Assembly (NCBI GenBank): GCA_014379075.1
Contig: JACMMN010000033.1
Coordinates: forward strand, 1 to 16,721
Length of the DNA stretch: 16,721 bases
Reading direction: 5' to 3'
Source of the DNA: Pyrinomonadaceae bacterium
GTDB taxonomy: Bacteria; Acidobacteriota; Blastocatellia; Pyrinomonadales; Pyrinomonadaceae
Made by a program: the position numbers and the translations under genes. The notes beneath the pieces are model-generated. The model made no database searches. It saw only the letters and a program-made list of their open reading frames with translations, and was not told the DNA's origin. Each line of letters starts with the position of its first letter. The first letter of the stretch is position 1. Shown here one piece after another: positions 1 through 7,895 of the stretch.

Positions 1-2
1 AG

Positions 3-659
3 GCGCCGGTGCCGCGGCCTTCGAAGATCATTTGTATCGGCCTGAATTACCGCGACCACGTTGAGGAAAGCGGTGCAGAGATTCCGAAATCACCGCTGAT
101 CTTCTCGAAATTCGTGAGCTGCGTTGCCGCTGCGGGTGATCCGATACTTTTACCGATTGGCAGCGAACAGGTGGATTACGAAGCCGAACTAGCCGTCGTC
201 ATCGGAAAACGCGGGAAGAATATCAAAGTAGAAGACGCGATGGATCACGTTTTCGGCTACACGAATTTTAACGATGTTTCGGCCCGCGATATGCAGTTTG
301 CAGACGGGCAGTGGCAGAGGGGAAAATCGTGCGACAGTTTCGCTCCGTTCGGCGAATTCGTAGCGGCAAAAGACGAGATCGGCGATCCGCACGAGCTTAA
401 CATCCAATTTCGGCTGAATGGCAAAACGATGCAGAATTCGAACACGCGGGAACTGATCTTTCGCATTCCCGAACTCATCGAATTTTTATCCCGAACTATC
501 ACACTCGAACCGGGCGATATTATTGCGACGGGTACGCCGCCTGGTGTCGGTTTCGCAAGAAAGCCTCCAGTGTTTTTACAGGACGGCGACATTTGCGAAG
601 TCGAGATCTCGGGCCTGGGAATTTTATCGAATCCGGTAAAAAATGTGTCCAATGTTTGA
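3..659 (+). CDS. Fumarylacetoacetate hydrolase (FAH) family protein, 5'-truncated by the window edge
   Basis: The reading frame is open to the left edge (codons for Ala-Pro precede the GTG at 9), so the true start and roughly the first 60 residues are probably outside the window. Seen, numbering from the GTG at 9: the FAH-fold segment KIICIGLNYRDH, the metal-ligand motif DYEAE with Glu58 and Glu60, Asp89 in TNFNDVSARD, the active-site segment GKSCDSFAPFG, and the closing ATGTPPGVGF plus EVEISGLG. Family members cleave or hydrate beta-diketo acids with Mg2+/Mn2+ in the cytoplasm. The stop codon overlaps the downstream dehydrogenase, implying one operon. That pairing is typical of L-fuconate/L-rhamnonate degradation, where an FAH-family hydrolase splits a 2,4-diketo-3-deoxy acid. 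The family is near certain; the substrate is inferred from context. Confidence 0.93.
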   Translation, partial: APVPRPSKIICIGLNYRDHVEESGAEIPKSPLIFSKFVSCVAAAGDPILLPIGSEQVDYEAELAVVIGKRGKNIKVEDAMDHVFGYTNFNDVSARDMQFADGQWQRGKSCDSFAPFGEFVAAKDEIGDPHELNIQFRLNGKTMQNSNTRELIFRIPELIEFLSRTITLEPGDIIATGTPPGVGFARKPPVFLQDGDICEVEISGLGILSNPVKNVSNV

Positions 660-1407
660 TCTAACTGGAAAAATTGCTTTAGTAACGGGCGCGGCGTCTG
701 GCATCGGCGAAGCCGTCGCGCACACTTTATCGGGCGCTGGAGCGTTCGTCTATGTTGCGGACATTGACGAGGAAAAAGGCCGCCTCGTCGCCGGAGCGGT
801 CGATAACGGCGAATTTATAAAGCTAAATGTCGCGCAGCGGAGTGATTGTATCTCAGCCGCCGCACACGTTAACTTAAGGCATGGACGGCTCGATATTCTA
901 GTTAATAACGCTGGCATCGGCCACGTCGGGACCATCCTGGAAACTACCGGCGAAGACCTTGACCGGCTCTTTGCGGTCAATGTTCACGGAATGTTCGAAT
1001 TAACAAAGGTTTTTATTGAAGGGATGATCGAACGCAAATACGGCGTGATTATCAACATTGCTTCGATAGGCGGAATTTTGGCGATCCGCGAACGGCTGGC
1101 TTACTGCACGACAAAATTTGCGGTTGTCGGATTTACCAAATGCCTGGCGCTCGACCACGCACTGGATGGCATCCGGGCAAACTGCGTCTGTCCCGGCCGT
1201 GTCGAAACGCCGTTCGTGAAATCGCGGCTCGCGGAATACGCTGATCCCGAAAAAGCGTATCGCGAAATGTCTTCGACTCAGGCCATCGGCCGTATGGGGA
1301 CGCCCTCTGAGATTGCCGCTTCGGTCCTTTATCTCGCCAGCGATGAAGCTGCATTCGTAACCGGAACCGCCCTCGAGATCGACGGCGGATTCTCGGTCGG
1401 GAAGTAA
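652..1407 (+). CDS. Short-chain dehydrogenase/reductase (SDR), probably sugar-acid (2-keto-3-deoxy-fuconate-like) dehydrogenase
   Basis: Classical cytoplasmic SDR of 251 residues, a normal length. Seen: the nucleotide-binding TGAASGIG at 12-19, Asp37 at the end of the second strand (favours NAD over NADP), NNAG at 85-88, Asn110, and the catalytic Ser138, Tyr151 and Lys155 in YxxxK. The ending SDEAAFVTG...IDGGF is also typical. I chose the ATG at 652 because family members usually begin MFDLTGK. An in-frame ATG at 643 would add Met-Cys-Pro, and neither has a strong Shine-Dalgarno sequence. The start overlaps the upstream FAH gene by 8 bases, so translation is probably coupled. The run NNAGIGHVG and the C-terminus resemble 2-keto-3-deoxy-L-fuconate dehydrogenases as I remember them. 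Oxidation of a 3-deoxy-2-keto sugar acid to the 2,4-diketo form just before the FAH hydrolase is therefore the favoured role. SDR assignment is certain; substrate is inferred. Confidence 0.94.
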   Translation: MFDLTGKIALVTGAASGIGEAVAHTLSGAGAFVYVADIDEEKGRLVAGAVDNGEFIKLNVAQRSDCISAAAHVNLRHGRLDILVNNAGIGHVGTILETTGEDLDRLFAVNVHGMFELTKVFIEGMIERKYGVIINIASIGGILAIRERLAYCTTKFAVVGFTKCLALDHALDGIRANCVCPGRVETPFVKSRLAEYADPEKAYREMSSTQAIGRMGTPSEIAASVLYLASDEAAFVTGTALEIDGGFSVGK

Positions 1408-1951
1408 TATTTCGAAGTTGCCAGGTTCGTATTTACGCAAAAACGACGTTTACGAACTCCGCCGAGCACGCAGATCGCCCTATGGCGAGCAACTTTTTGC
1501 AGTGATATCATTTTTTATCGACTATATTCATTGAGGCAGGCAAAAACAAGTTTAATCAGATAGTTGCAGGAAAGTCTTGCCGGGAGTATCACCTCTCACA
1601 CACATAACTAACAAAAATCGGTTTTTCTGCAGGTTGCTTTTTTCATCATTTATATGATACGAATTAGCTACCGTAAGATTTAGGACGTTCCGCGTACGTC
1701 GAAACTGCAACCATCCTAGAGACTCTTGAAATGATGGCTGGATGAAACTGGAAAACGTGTGCGATAAGCCGGAAAACATTGCAAGAATTGAAATTTGCTG
1801 GCGACAACTCCTCCTCTTACCCTTGTCGTTTTTATTAGTAATCGGGCTGTCGATCTTGCATTAATCTTTCAAATTGTAAATAAACCCCGTCTGTCAGTTT
1901 CAAAGAAGTCCCGGGAGCATTTTGCAAACCCGTTGTCAGGGGACGCTTTTT
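1408..1951. other. 544-base intergenic region without a convincing gene
   Basis: This stretch is more A+T-rich than its surroundings and separates the sugar-acid genes from the glycosyltransferase. Short open frames exist (for example 1552-1779 on the minus strand) but show no recognisable domain and no ribosome binding site. GTTCGTA at 1425-1431 is repeated inverted at 1451-1457 around a 19-base spacer, too weak to call a terminator. A poor promoter-like pair, TTGCAT at 1856-1861 and TAAATA at 1877-1882 with a 15-base spacer, lies before the glycosyltransferase. The region presumably holds the end of the upstream operon and the promoter of the next one. No tRNA-like or strong hairpin structure was seen. 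Confidence 0.5.
1938..1943 (+). promoter_or_regulatory. Ribosome binding site deciding the glycosyltransferase start
   Basis: AGGGGA lies 8 bases before the ATG at 1952. It supports that start over the upstream in-frame TTG at 1922, which would place this sequence inside the coding region. Confidence 0.65.
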
Positions 1952-3337
1952 ATGACGACAAAAAAATTAACGTCTTTTCACATTACGAATTACTACCACA
2001 AGGATTCGGGCGGCATCAGCACCGTTTATAATCATCTGCTCGAGGCTGCGAACAGGCATCAGCGAAAGGTGCGGCTCATCGTGCCCGGCGAACGGGACGA
2101 ACAGGAAGAGGTGGGGGAATTCGGCCGTATTTATTTCGTCAAGGCAAATCGTTCGCCGCTCTTCGACCGCCGTTACAGAGTGATAATGCCGTGGCAGTAT
2201 TTGCCGGAACGGACACGCATGCGGCAGATCCTCTGCGAGGAGATGCCTGACATTATTGAGGTTGCCGATAAGTATACACTGAGCTATCTCGCCGGGCATA
2301 TCAAACGGGGTTTTCTGAAACCTCTAAACCGCCCGATGACGGTGCATTTGAGCTGCGAGCGATTGGACGACAACATGCGGGCCTGGGTTTCGGGCATCGT
2401 GCCCATTAGATGGTTTTCACGCGGAATGATCGGAAATTACGTGGCACCTATGTTCGATTATCATCTGGCCAACTCCGATTACACCGCAGACGAACTCCTG
2501 AAGGCGGTTTCCGCCGGACGAAACGATATGGGTTCAAAACCGGTTCAAAAATTATCCTGGAGCTACTTTAGATCTTTATCGGAAGGTTTTTCCGAGCGTG
2601 TGTCTGTCAGCAACTGCGGCGTGGACAGCGATCATTTCAACCCCGGGCGAAAAGACGTTGAAATTCGACGGCAAATTATGGATGAGGCTGGCTTCCCGGA
2701 AAACGCGACAGTTCTATTTTATGCAGGGCGGCTGTCTCCGGAAAAGAATATTGCGCTTTTGCCAAAAATTCTTGGGTCGCTGATCAGTTTTTACAATCAT
2801 GATCCGGGCAAACGCGAATACCGCCTCCTGGTCGCCGGCGGCGGACCACGATCCGAATGGCTCGAGAAAGAGCTAGAGAAAACCGCACCCGGCAAGTTTA
2901 AACTTCTGGGTCACGTGGGCGACCCGGAAAAACTTGCAAACCTTTACGCAAATGCCGATATTTTCCTTCATCCGAATCCCCGCGAGCCATTCGGCATCGG
3001 GCCCCTTGAAGCCATGGCTTCGGGGACGCCTGTTATCGCTCCGAATTCGGGCGGCGTACTTTCTTATGCAAACGAAGAGAATGCCTGGTTAAGAGAAGCT
3101 GAGCCGGACGATTATTTCGCTGCCATAATGGATGTCATTAATAATCCGGAAAAACGCGATGAAAAAGTAAAAAGGGCGCTTGAAACCGCGGGTCTTTTCT
3201 CCTGGAAAAATGCGACCGATCGGCTATTTCAACTTTATGATGAATTGTACGAGAAATTTTCCCATGAGCGCTTTTCTTCTTCGCGTGAAAATATAGAAAA
3301 CGATAAAATTGGAGAAATCCCGGCCGCCCGGATCTAA
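1952..3337 (+). CDS. Glycosyltransferase family 4 (GT-B fold)
   Basis: A 461-residue cytoplasmic or membrane-associated retaining glycosyltransferase using a nucleotide-sugar donor. Seen: the N-terminal acceptor domain with the glycine-rich GGIST at 20-24, an inter-domain stretch around SNCGVDSDHFNP (220-231), and the C-terminal donor domain with AGRLSPEKN carrying Arg260 and Lys265. The diagnostic E-x7-E motif is REPFGIGPLE, Glu345 and Glu353, followed by AMASGTPVIA. There is no signal peptide or obvious membrane segment. The ATG at 1952 is preceded by a good ribosome binding site. The last about 20 residues are polar and probably disordered. The next gene begins 19 bases after the stop, so the two are likely co-transcribed. 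A role in exopolysaccharide, lipopolysaccharide or protein glycosylation is possible; acceptor and sugar cannot be read from the sequence. The family is certain. Confidence 0.94.
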   Translation: MTTKKLTSFHITNYYHKDSGGISTVYNHLLEAANRHQRKVRLIVPGERDEQEEVGEFGRIYFVKANRSPLFDRRYRVIMPWQYLPERTRMRQILCEEMPDIIEVADKYTLSYLAGHIKRGFLKPLNRPMTVHLSCERLDDNMRAWVSGIVPIRWFSRGMIGNYVAPMFDYHLANSDYTADELLKAVSAGRNDMGSKPVQKLSWSYFRSLSEGFSERVSVSNCGVDSDHFNPGRKDVEIRRQIMDEAGFPENATVLFYAGRLSPEKNIALLPKILGSLISFYNHDPGKREYRLLVAGGGPRSEWLEKELEKTAPGKFKLLGHVGDPEKLANLYANADIFLHPNPREPFGIGPLEAMASGTPVIAPNSGGVLSYANEENAWLREAEPDDYFAAIMDVINNPEKRDEKVKRALETAGLFSWKNATDRLFQLYDELYEKFSHERFSSSRENIENDKIGEIPAARI

Positions 3338-3356
3338 CTACTTAGCGCACCCACAT

Positions 3357-5837
3357 ATGAAATTATACTTGATTTCCCTGCTCATGATCGCACCTCTTGC
3401 TCTCGCCACTGCCGCGAAATCCTCTCTTGACGCCGGGACTATAAAAGGGATTGTCCGTGCAACATCGGGCGGCCAATCGACGGTGATTGCCGGTGCGAAA
3501 CTGGCCCTGAATAACAAAGCGACGCCGGATAAGCCCATCAACACCGTCAGCGGCGTGGCGGGCGAATTCATCTTCATCAATCTCCCATCGGGGGATTACA
3601 CGCTGAACGTCGAGGCTCCGGGCCTGACAAACATTTCAAAGGAGATCAAACTCGACTCGGGAACGATCCTGACGCTGGACATCGATATGGCGGTGACGAT
3701 CGGCGAATCCGTGACGGTGAGCGTCGAAGAAGGCCTTCTAAGCACTTCTGAAACGTCGATAGTCAATGTTATCCGGGCTGAAACTCTGAACACGGAGCCG
3801 TTTCGCAATGACAATTTTCAGAATTCAATAGCTCTCACACCGGGTGTGGTGCGCGATGGAAGCGGCAATGATTATTTGAAAGGTACGCGTACCGGGCAAA
3901 GCGGATACAAAGTCAACGGCGTTGATGTGACCGATCCCGTTTCCGGAAAAATAGCTTTTGAGATACCGCTCGAAGCCGCCGCCACGGTGCATGTCGAAGA
4001 AAATCCGTATTCGGCCGAGTTCGGCCAGTTCACAGGCGGAGTAACGAATCTGCAGACAAAGGGCGGCGGCGAGAAATTCAAAGTTTCCGCGGCGCGCTTT
4101 TTCCCGACGTTTCGGAATGTGTTTTCGACAAAGATCGATTCATTTCGGCCGCGAGTGACATTTAGTGGGCCGATCATCAAAAAACGGCTTTATTTTCTGC
4201 AGTCGTTCGAGTACAGGTATCGAAAAGACCTTGTGCCGAGCCTGCCCAAACCAGATAATAGTACTACGGTCGAATCCTTTAACGCCTTTACACAATTCGA
4301 TCTCACGATCAACAACAGTAATTCCTTAAAATTTAATTTTGCTGTTTTCCCGAGCCGGCTGCGTAACCTCAACCTCGATACATTCAATCCGGTTGAGGCC
4401 ACGCCGAACTATAAACAGCGCGGCATCCTCGCCTCCGTTTCCGAACAATCGGTATTCAAAGACGCGTCCTTCCTCTCGTCGGACGTGAGCTATAAAACGT
4501 TTGATGTCGATGTATTTGCCAAATCGTCGCTGCCCTTCGAGATCGCGCCGGAATTCAACCGGGGCGGATATTTCGCCGACACGCGGCGGCAGACAACGCG
4601 ATGGCAATGGAGGGAGATCTACTATTCGCGTCCATTGAAATTCAGAGGCCAGCATTCGATAAAAGCCGGTTTTGAATTCTTCAGGTCGGACGTTAAGGGA
4701 ATACTGAATTACAGCCCGATCTTTATTCGGCGAATTGACGAGACACTGGCCCAGCAGATCTCATTTCAGCAAGGCACTACCCTCGGATATTCATTCAATG
4801 AGATCGCTGGCTTCGTGCAGGACCGCTGGACCATAAACCCGAAACTCACCTTCGACTACGGCGTCCGAATCGAACGCGACGGCCTCGCCCGACGCAATAA
4901 TTTTTCGCCGCGTTTCTCTGTTTTATTTTCCCCGGCGAGTAACGGACGAACGGTTATTCGCGCGGGTGTCGGCGTTTTCTACGACCGTTCTTCGGGCTTG
5001 GGCGGAATCGAAGATGGAACTCCCGTCTATGAGCAGATACCGACAAGGATCGTAACGGATTTCGCCGCGGACGGAACAACCGTTGTCGATGGCCCGCGAA
5101 CATTCGTACCGCTGATGATCGATCGGATTCGCACGCCGCGAAGCGTTCGCTGGAGTGTACAGCTCGACCAGGGACTGACAAAAGATTTAACCGCGCGATT
5201 TGGATATCTGAGGCGGACGGTGAAAGACGATCTGTTATTTGATCCGCTGACAGGAGCCGGGAACACGGGAACACTTCTTTTGAGCAGCAACGGACGTTCG
5301 CAGTACGACGAATTTCAATTCGTCATGACTTACAACAAACCCAAAATCGGGCAATGGAATGGCTCCTACGTCTTCGCTCGTTCGCGGGGCGATCTGAATA
5401 CGGAAGACAGACTTTACAGCGATTCACCCGCGTTTGTGCTGCGGCCCAACGAATACGGACCGCTTCCCTTCGACGCCAGGCATAGATTTTTACTGTACGG
5501 CCAGTTGGAGTTTCCGCATGACATCAGGGTCGCCCCACTTTTCGAGGTTAGATCGGGCTTTCCGTTTTCAAAATTCGACGAGCGTTTGAATTTTGTCGGC
5601 GGGCGTAACCTCGCCGGAAATTTTCCGTCTTATATTTCGATCGATCTGCAGGTGACCAAAGGCTTTAAGCTGCCCTTCTTCGATAATAAAAAAGCACGGG
5701 TCGGTGTTGCATTGTTCAATCTGACGAATCATTTTAATCCGAGGGATGTACAAAGCAATTTGACCAGCCCCAATTTCGGCGTGTTCTACAACAGTCTCGG
5801 CTTTGCGACTAAGGCCAAATTCGATCTTGAGCTTTAG
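3357..5837 (+). CDS. Oar-like TonB-dependent-receptor-type outer-membrane protein with carboxypeptidase-regulatory domain
   Basis: An 826-residue predicted outer-membrane beta-barrel. Seen: a Sec signal peptide of about 20 residues (MKLYLISLLMIAPLALA), a carboxypeptidase-regulatory-like beta-sandwich at about 27-115 (GTIKGIVR...GEFIFINLPSGDYTLNVEAPG), and a plug region at about 130-240 with LTPGVV and YKVNGVDVTDP. The Oar-type transition SGPIIKKRLYFLQSFEYR at 270-287 follows, then aromatic-rich alternating strands to the C-terminus (AKFDLEL). I see no clear TonB box. Many acidobacterial relatives exceed 1,000 residues, so this is a compact member. The frame is open from a TTG at 3309, but the ATG at 3357 starts the signal peptide and follows the glycosyltransferase stop. 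No strong Shine-Dalgarno sequence is visible. It probably imports or binds an oligosaccharide, peptide or siderophore; the ligand is unknown. Its end is 7 bases from the end of the convergent minus-strand gene. Confidence 0.9.
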   Translation: MKLYLISLLMIAPLALATAAKSSLDAGTIKGIVRATSGGQSTVIAGAKLALNNKATPDKPINTVSGVAGEFIFINLPSGDYTLNVEAPGLTNISKEIKLDSGTILTLDIDMAVTIGESVTVSVEEGLLSTSETSIVNVIRAETLNTEPFRNDNFQNSIALTPGVVRDGSGNDYLKGTRTGQSGYKVNGVDVTDPVSGKIAFEIPLEAAATVHVEENPYSAEFGQFTGGVTNLQTKGGGEKFKVSAARFFPTFRNVFSTKIDSFRPRVTFSGPIIKKRLYFLQSFEYRYRKDLVPSLPKPDNSTTVESFNAFTQFDLTINNSNSLKFNFAVFPSRLRNLNLDTFNPVEATPNYKQRGILASVSEQSVFKDASFLSSDVSYKTFDVDVFAKSSLPFEIAPEFNRGGYFADTRRQTTRWQWREIYYSRPLKFRGQHSIKAGFEFFRSDVKGILNYSPIFIRRIDETLAQQISFQQGTTLGYSFNEIAGFVQDRWTINPKLTFDYGVRIERDGLARRNNFSPRFSVLFSPASNGRTVIRAGVGVFYDRSSGLGGIEDGTPVYEQIPTRIVTDFAADGTTVVDGPRTFVPLMIDRIRTPRSVRWSVQLDQGLTKDLTARFGYLRRTVKDDLLFDPLTGAGNTGTLLLSSNGRSQYDEFQFVMTYNKPKIGQWNGSYVFARSRGDLNTEDRLYSDSPAFVLRPNEYGPLPFDARHRFLLYGQLEFPHDIRVAPLFEVRSGFPFSKFDERLNFVGGRNLAGNFPSYISIDLQVTKGFKLPFFDNKKARVGVALFNLTNHFNPRDVQSNLTSPNFGVFYNSLGFATKAKFDLEL

Positions 5838-5844
5838 TGGATAA

Positions 5845-6795
5845 TTATAATTCGGGAATCCAAAACGTGCGGCCGTTGTCGCTGATCCGCTTTAATCCCA
5901 AATTCGGCAGCTCGGTTTCCGGCACACCCAGATAGGTAAAATGCGGAAGATCGGAAACGACCGTCTGATACCAATTGTGCCTTGCTAAGATCTCCCGGAC
6001 CTTAGGGTTCTCAAATTCCTTCACATCAAGAGCGAGCATGGCCAGATGCTGAGATGTTCCCGGCGGCGCGACGGAATAGATTATCGATTTTGAAAGATCC
6101 TTTGCAAAATAAATGCCTTTTTCTTCGAGTTTAAGGACTTCGGAAACCTGTTCAAAAGGGGACAGGCTTTTTATCCGGTCAGCGTCGACCTGCGTGATCT
6201 TCCCTTTCGCGACCCAATGTTTCAACGCCGGTTCTACGCGGCTGGCCCATAAGCCGACGGTTTCGTTATACGTGCGGCGGCCAGAATCGACACCGCGCGG
6301 TGATATCGTCAAATTCTCCTTTTTGGCATCCTCGATCGCTTTTTTTAGGTCGTTCATCGCGGGCGACTGTAATTCGATTGCGAATCCGCCGATGGTTTCG
6401 GTCGATTTCGAAAGGCCTGACTGAAAAGCCGAAACCTCGGACTCGTCTTTAAAAACAACCGTTTTAGGCGCGGTCGCTCCGCCTTTCGCGACGAACATCG
6501 AGCCGTATTCCTTAAGCAGTTTTTTGCCGACATCATCGGCGGGTGATTGAAATCCCCCCGGCATGTTCGCCGCAAAGCCCGCAGCTGTCTTTTTTTCGCT
6601 CATATTTGTGTTAGTTTCCGCCGTATTTTGCTCCGGCTTGCTGTTCACGGGCTTCGCGGGAGAAGAAGAATAATTTACTGCCGAGGTGTTGCCGCTGCCG
6701 TTGCCGGCTTTGTTATCCCAACAACCTGAAAAACAAACGACACTAAAAACTCCGGCTAGTGCAAGGTACCTGACTATCTGCATTCTTTTTTCCAT
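5845..6795 (-). CDS. M15/VanY-like (D-Ala-D-Ala carboxypeptidase-related) predicted lipoprotein, paralogue B
   Basis: A 316-residue exported protein. The N-terminus MEKRMQIVRYLALAG...CFSGC fits a lipoprotein signal with acylated Cys25, though Phe22 at the -3 lipobox position is unusual. A Ser/Asn/Thr-rich linker follows (about 26-70). The C-terminal domain matches the M15 zinc-peptidase pattern: GRRTY at 172-176 (equivalent of the substrate-binding SGYRSY), PPGTSQHLAMLALD with His250 and Asp257 as zinc ligands, and DLPH with third ligand His285. Asp282 stands where M15 enzymes have the catalytic Glu (E-x-x-H), and Met replaces the usual Gly of SxHxxGxAxD. It shares the whole C-terminal domain with the gene two places upstream. 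The start lies 2 bases after the preceding stop, so translation is probably coupled; an alternative ATG at 6783 would shorten the n-region. Cleavage of peptidoglycan stem peptides is plausible, but activity is unproven given the Glu-to-Asp change. Confidence 0.8.
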   Translation of the reverse strand: MEKRMQIVRYLALAGVFSVVCFSGCWDNKAGNGSGNTSAVNYSSSPAKPVNSKPEQNTAETNTNMSEKKTAAGFAANMPGGFQSPADDVGKKLLKEYGSMFVAKGGATAPKTVVFKDESEVSAFQSGLSKSTETIGGFAIELQSPAMNDLKKAIEDAKKENLTISPRGVDSGRRTYNETVGLWASRVEPALKHWVAKGKITQVDADRIKSLSPFEQVSEVLKLEEKGIYFAKDLSKSIIYSVAPPGTSQHLAMLALDVKEFENPKVREILARHNWYQTVVSDLPHFTYLGVPETELPNLGLKRISDNGRTFWIPEL

Positions 6796-6797
6796 TA

Positions 6798-7895
6798 TTA
6801 TTTAGTAATGAACGGAGTGAAAACCCAGCCCCGTTTTCCTGTTTCCGTCTGGATGTATGCCCAATTTGCCTCGACTCCTTTCCACATATCGCTGTTTTCC
6901 GAATATTTTATAACGAAAACCTTCTGGCCTTTCCTGAGCATGCTAAGTTTTCTGGCATTCAAACCCGGACCGCCGCGGACAATAACATCCGTCGAATTGC
7001 AAAATGCAACCGTCGAACCGACTGGAGCCGTTATCGTTAAGTTTGGAATCGGGGAAGAATTCGGCGAGGGTGTGGGCGATGGATCCGCATTGGGATCTTT
7101 GGATTTTACGGCGACAATGGTTTCGCGCAATACATCGGCATTATTCGCTCTTTCGGACCGGTCGATTTGAAACGGCCAAAAGCGATGTTTTCCTTCGTCA
7201 AAAAAACCGTTGAATACAGCAAAGGCGTATTTGCCGTTGGCCAGGTTCTGGGGAAATCTCAGCCGCTTCATGGCTCGCCTGCCTTCGACGGGCATCGTCT
7301 GAAACTCGATCTGGCCCAGTTTTCCGTCCGGCTGAATGGTGTCGATCTGAACAAATTTCAGTTCGCCGAGCGGAACATCGCTGCCCTCCGCAAATAGAAT
7401 TATTTCCGGAAGATAATCGATCTTCGGAAGCGAGTCGTCCCCGAGAATTTTAGCCTTTGCGTCAAGCGAATTCGAGTAATCCAGTTTCTTTAATTCATCT
7501 GCCCGGGTCTTTTCCTTGTTAAGATAAAACATTCCAAAATGATCCGGCAATACTTCAACCCGGGATTCTTTTTTTGTCAGGAAATAAACGGCTATAGTCG
7601 CACCGCCGGCCAGTAAAAGCAAAAACAAGGCCAAAGCCGTTAACAGCACAAATTTACTTTTCTTCGCCGGCGGGACCAGCGGAATATCGGACTGCGTTTG
7701 AGGCACAAAATTCCTAGCGGGAATATATTCGGTTTCAACCGAAGAAAGGTCATCCGTAATATTCGGATTCCGAGGAAATATCCGCACCGTTTCGGGAGTC
7801 GATTCGGACCTCGAACCGCCCGGGATCGATTTTCCGCAATTTACGCAGAAAATATATTCGTCATCATTGATCGTTCCGCATTGTGGACATTTCAT
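6798..7895 (-). CDS. Zinc-ribbon, single-TM membrane protein with C-terminal SH3-like domain
   Basis: A 365-residue protein. Seen: an N-terminal zinc ribbon with two Cys-x-x-Cys pairs (Cys3/Cys6 and Cys17/Cys20, CPQCG and CVNCG), a low-complexity linker, one strong transmembrane helix at about 81-106, and a middle domain (about 112-265) that I do not recognise. A Pro/Ser linker (PSPTPSPNSSP, 272-282) precedes an SH3b-like C-terminal domain at about 293-365 (VIVRGGPGLNARKLSMLRKGQKVFVI...RGWVFTPFI). The likely topology is ribbon in the cytoplasm, SH3 in the periplasm. Bacterial SH3 domains often bind cell-wall peptides, which fits its place between two M15-like exported proteins. The ATG overlaps the upstream stop as ATGA, and AGGAA (7901-7905) sits 5 bases ahead of it. 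Domain calls are confident; the function, possibly scaffolding or sensing in the envelope, is inferred. Confidence 0.82.
   Translation of the reverse strand: MKCPQCGTINDDEYIFCVNCGKSIPGGSRSESTPETVRIFPRNPNITDDLSSVETEYIPARNFVPQTQSDIPLVPPAKKSKFVLLTALALFLLLLAGGATIAVYFLTKKESRVEVLPDHFGMFYLNKEKTRADELKKLDYSNSLDAKAKILGDDSLPKIDYLPEIILFAEGSDVPLGELKFVQIDTIQPDGKLGQIEFQTMPVEGRRAMKRLRFPQNLANGKYAFAVFNGFFDEGKHRFWPFQIDRSERANNADVLRETIVAVKSKDPNADPSPTPSPNSSPIPNLTITAPVGSTVAFCNSTDVIVRGGPGLNARKLSMLRKGQKVFVIKYSENSDMWKGVEANWAYIQTETGKRGWVFTPFITK

Noticed and set aside
1000..1440. 146-codon open frame on the minus strand
   Set aside because: It overlaps the catalytic half of the SDR gene and shows no protein-like motifs of its own.
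1425..1457. GTTCGTA / TACGAAC inverted repeat after the SDR gene as a terminator
   Set aside because: The stem is only 7 bases with a 19-base loop and no T-tract follows, so it does not look like a Rho-independent terminator.
1552..1779. 75-codon open frame on the minus strand in the long intergenic gap
   Set aside because: No recognisable domain, no ribosome binding site, and composition like the surrounding non-coding DNA.
3309..3356. Upstream TTG start for the Oar-like receptor
   Set aside because: It would place 16 polar residues before the signal peptide and overlap the glycosyltransferase end; the ATG at 3357 starts a normal signal sequence.
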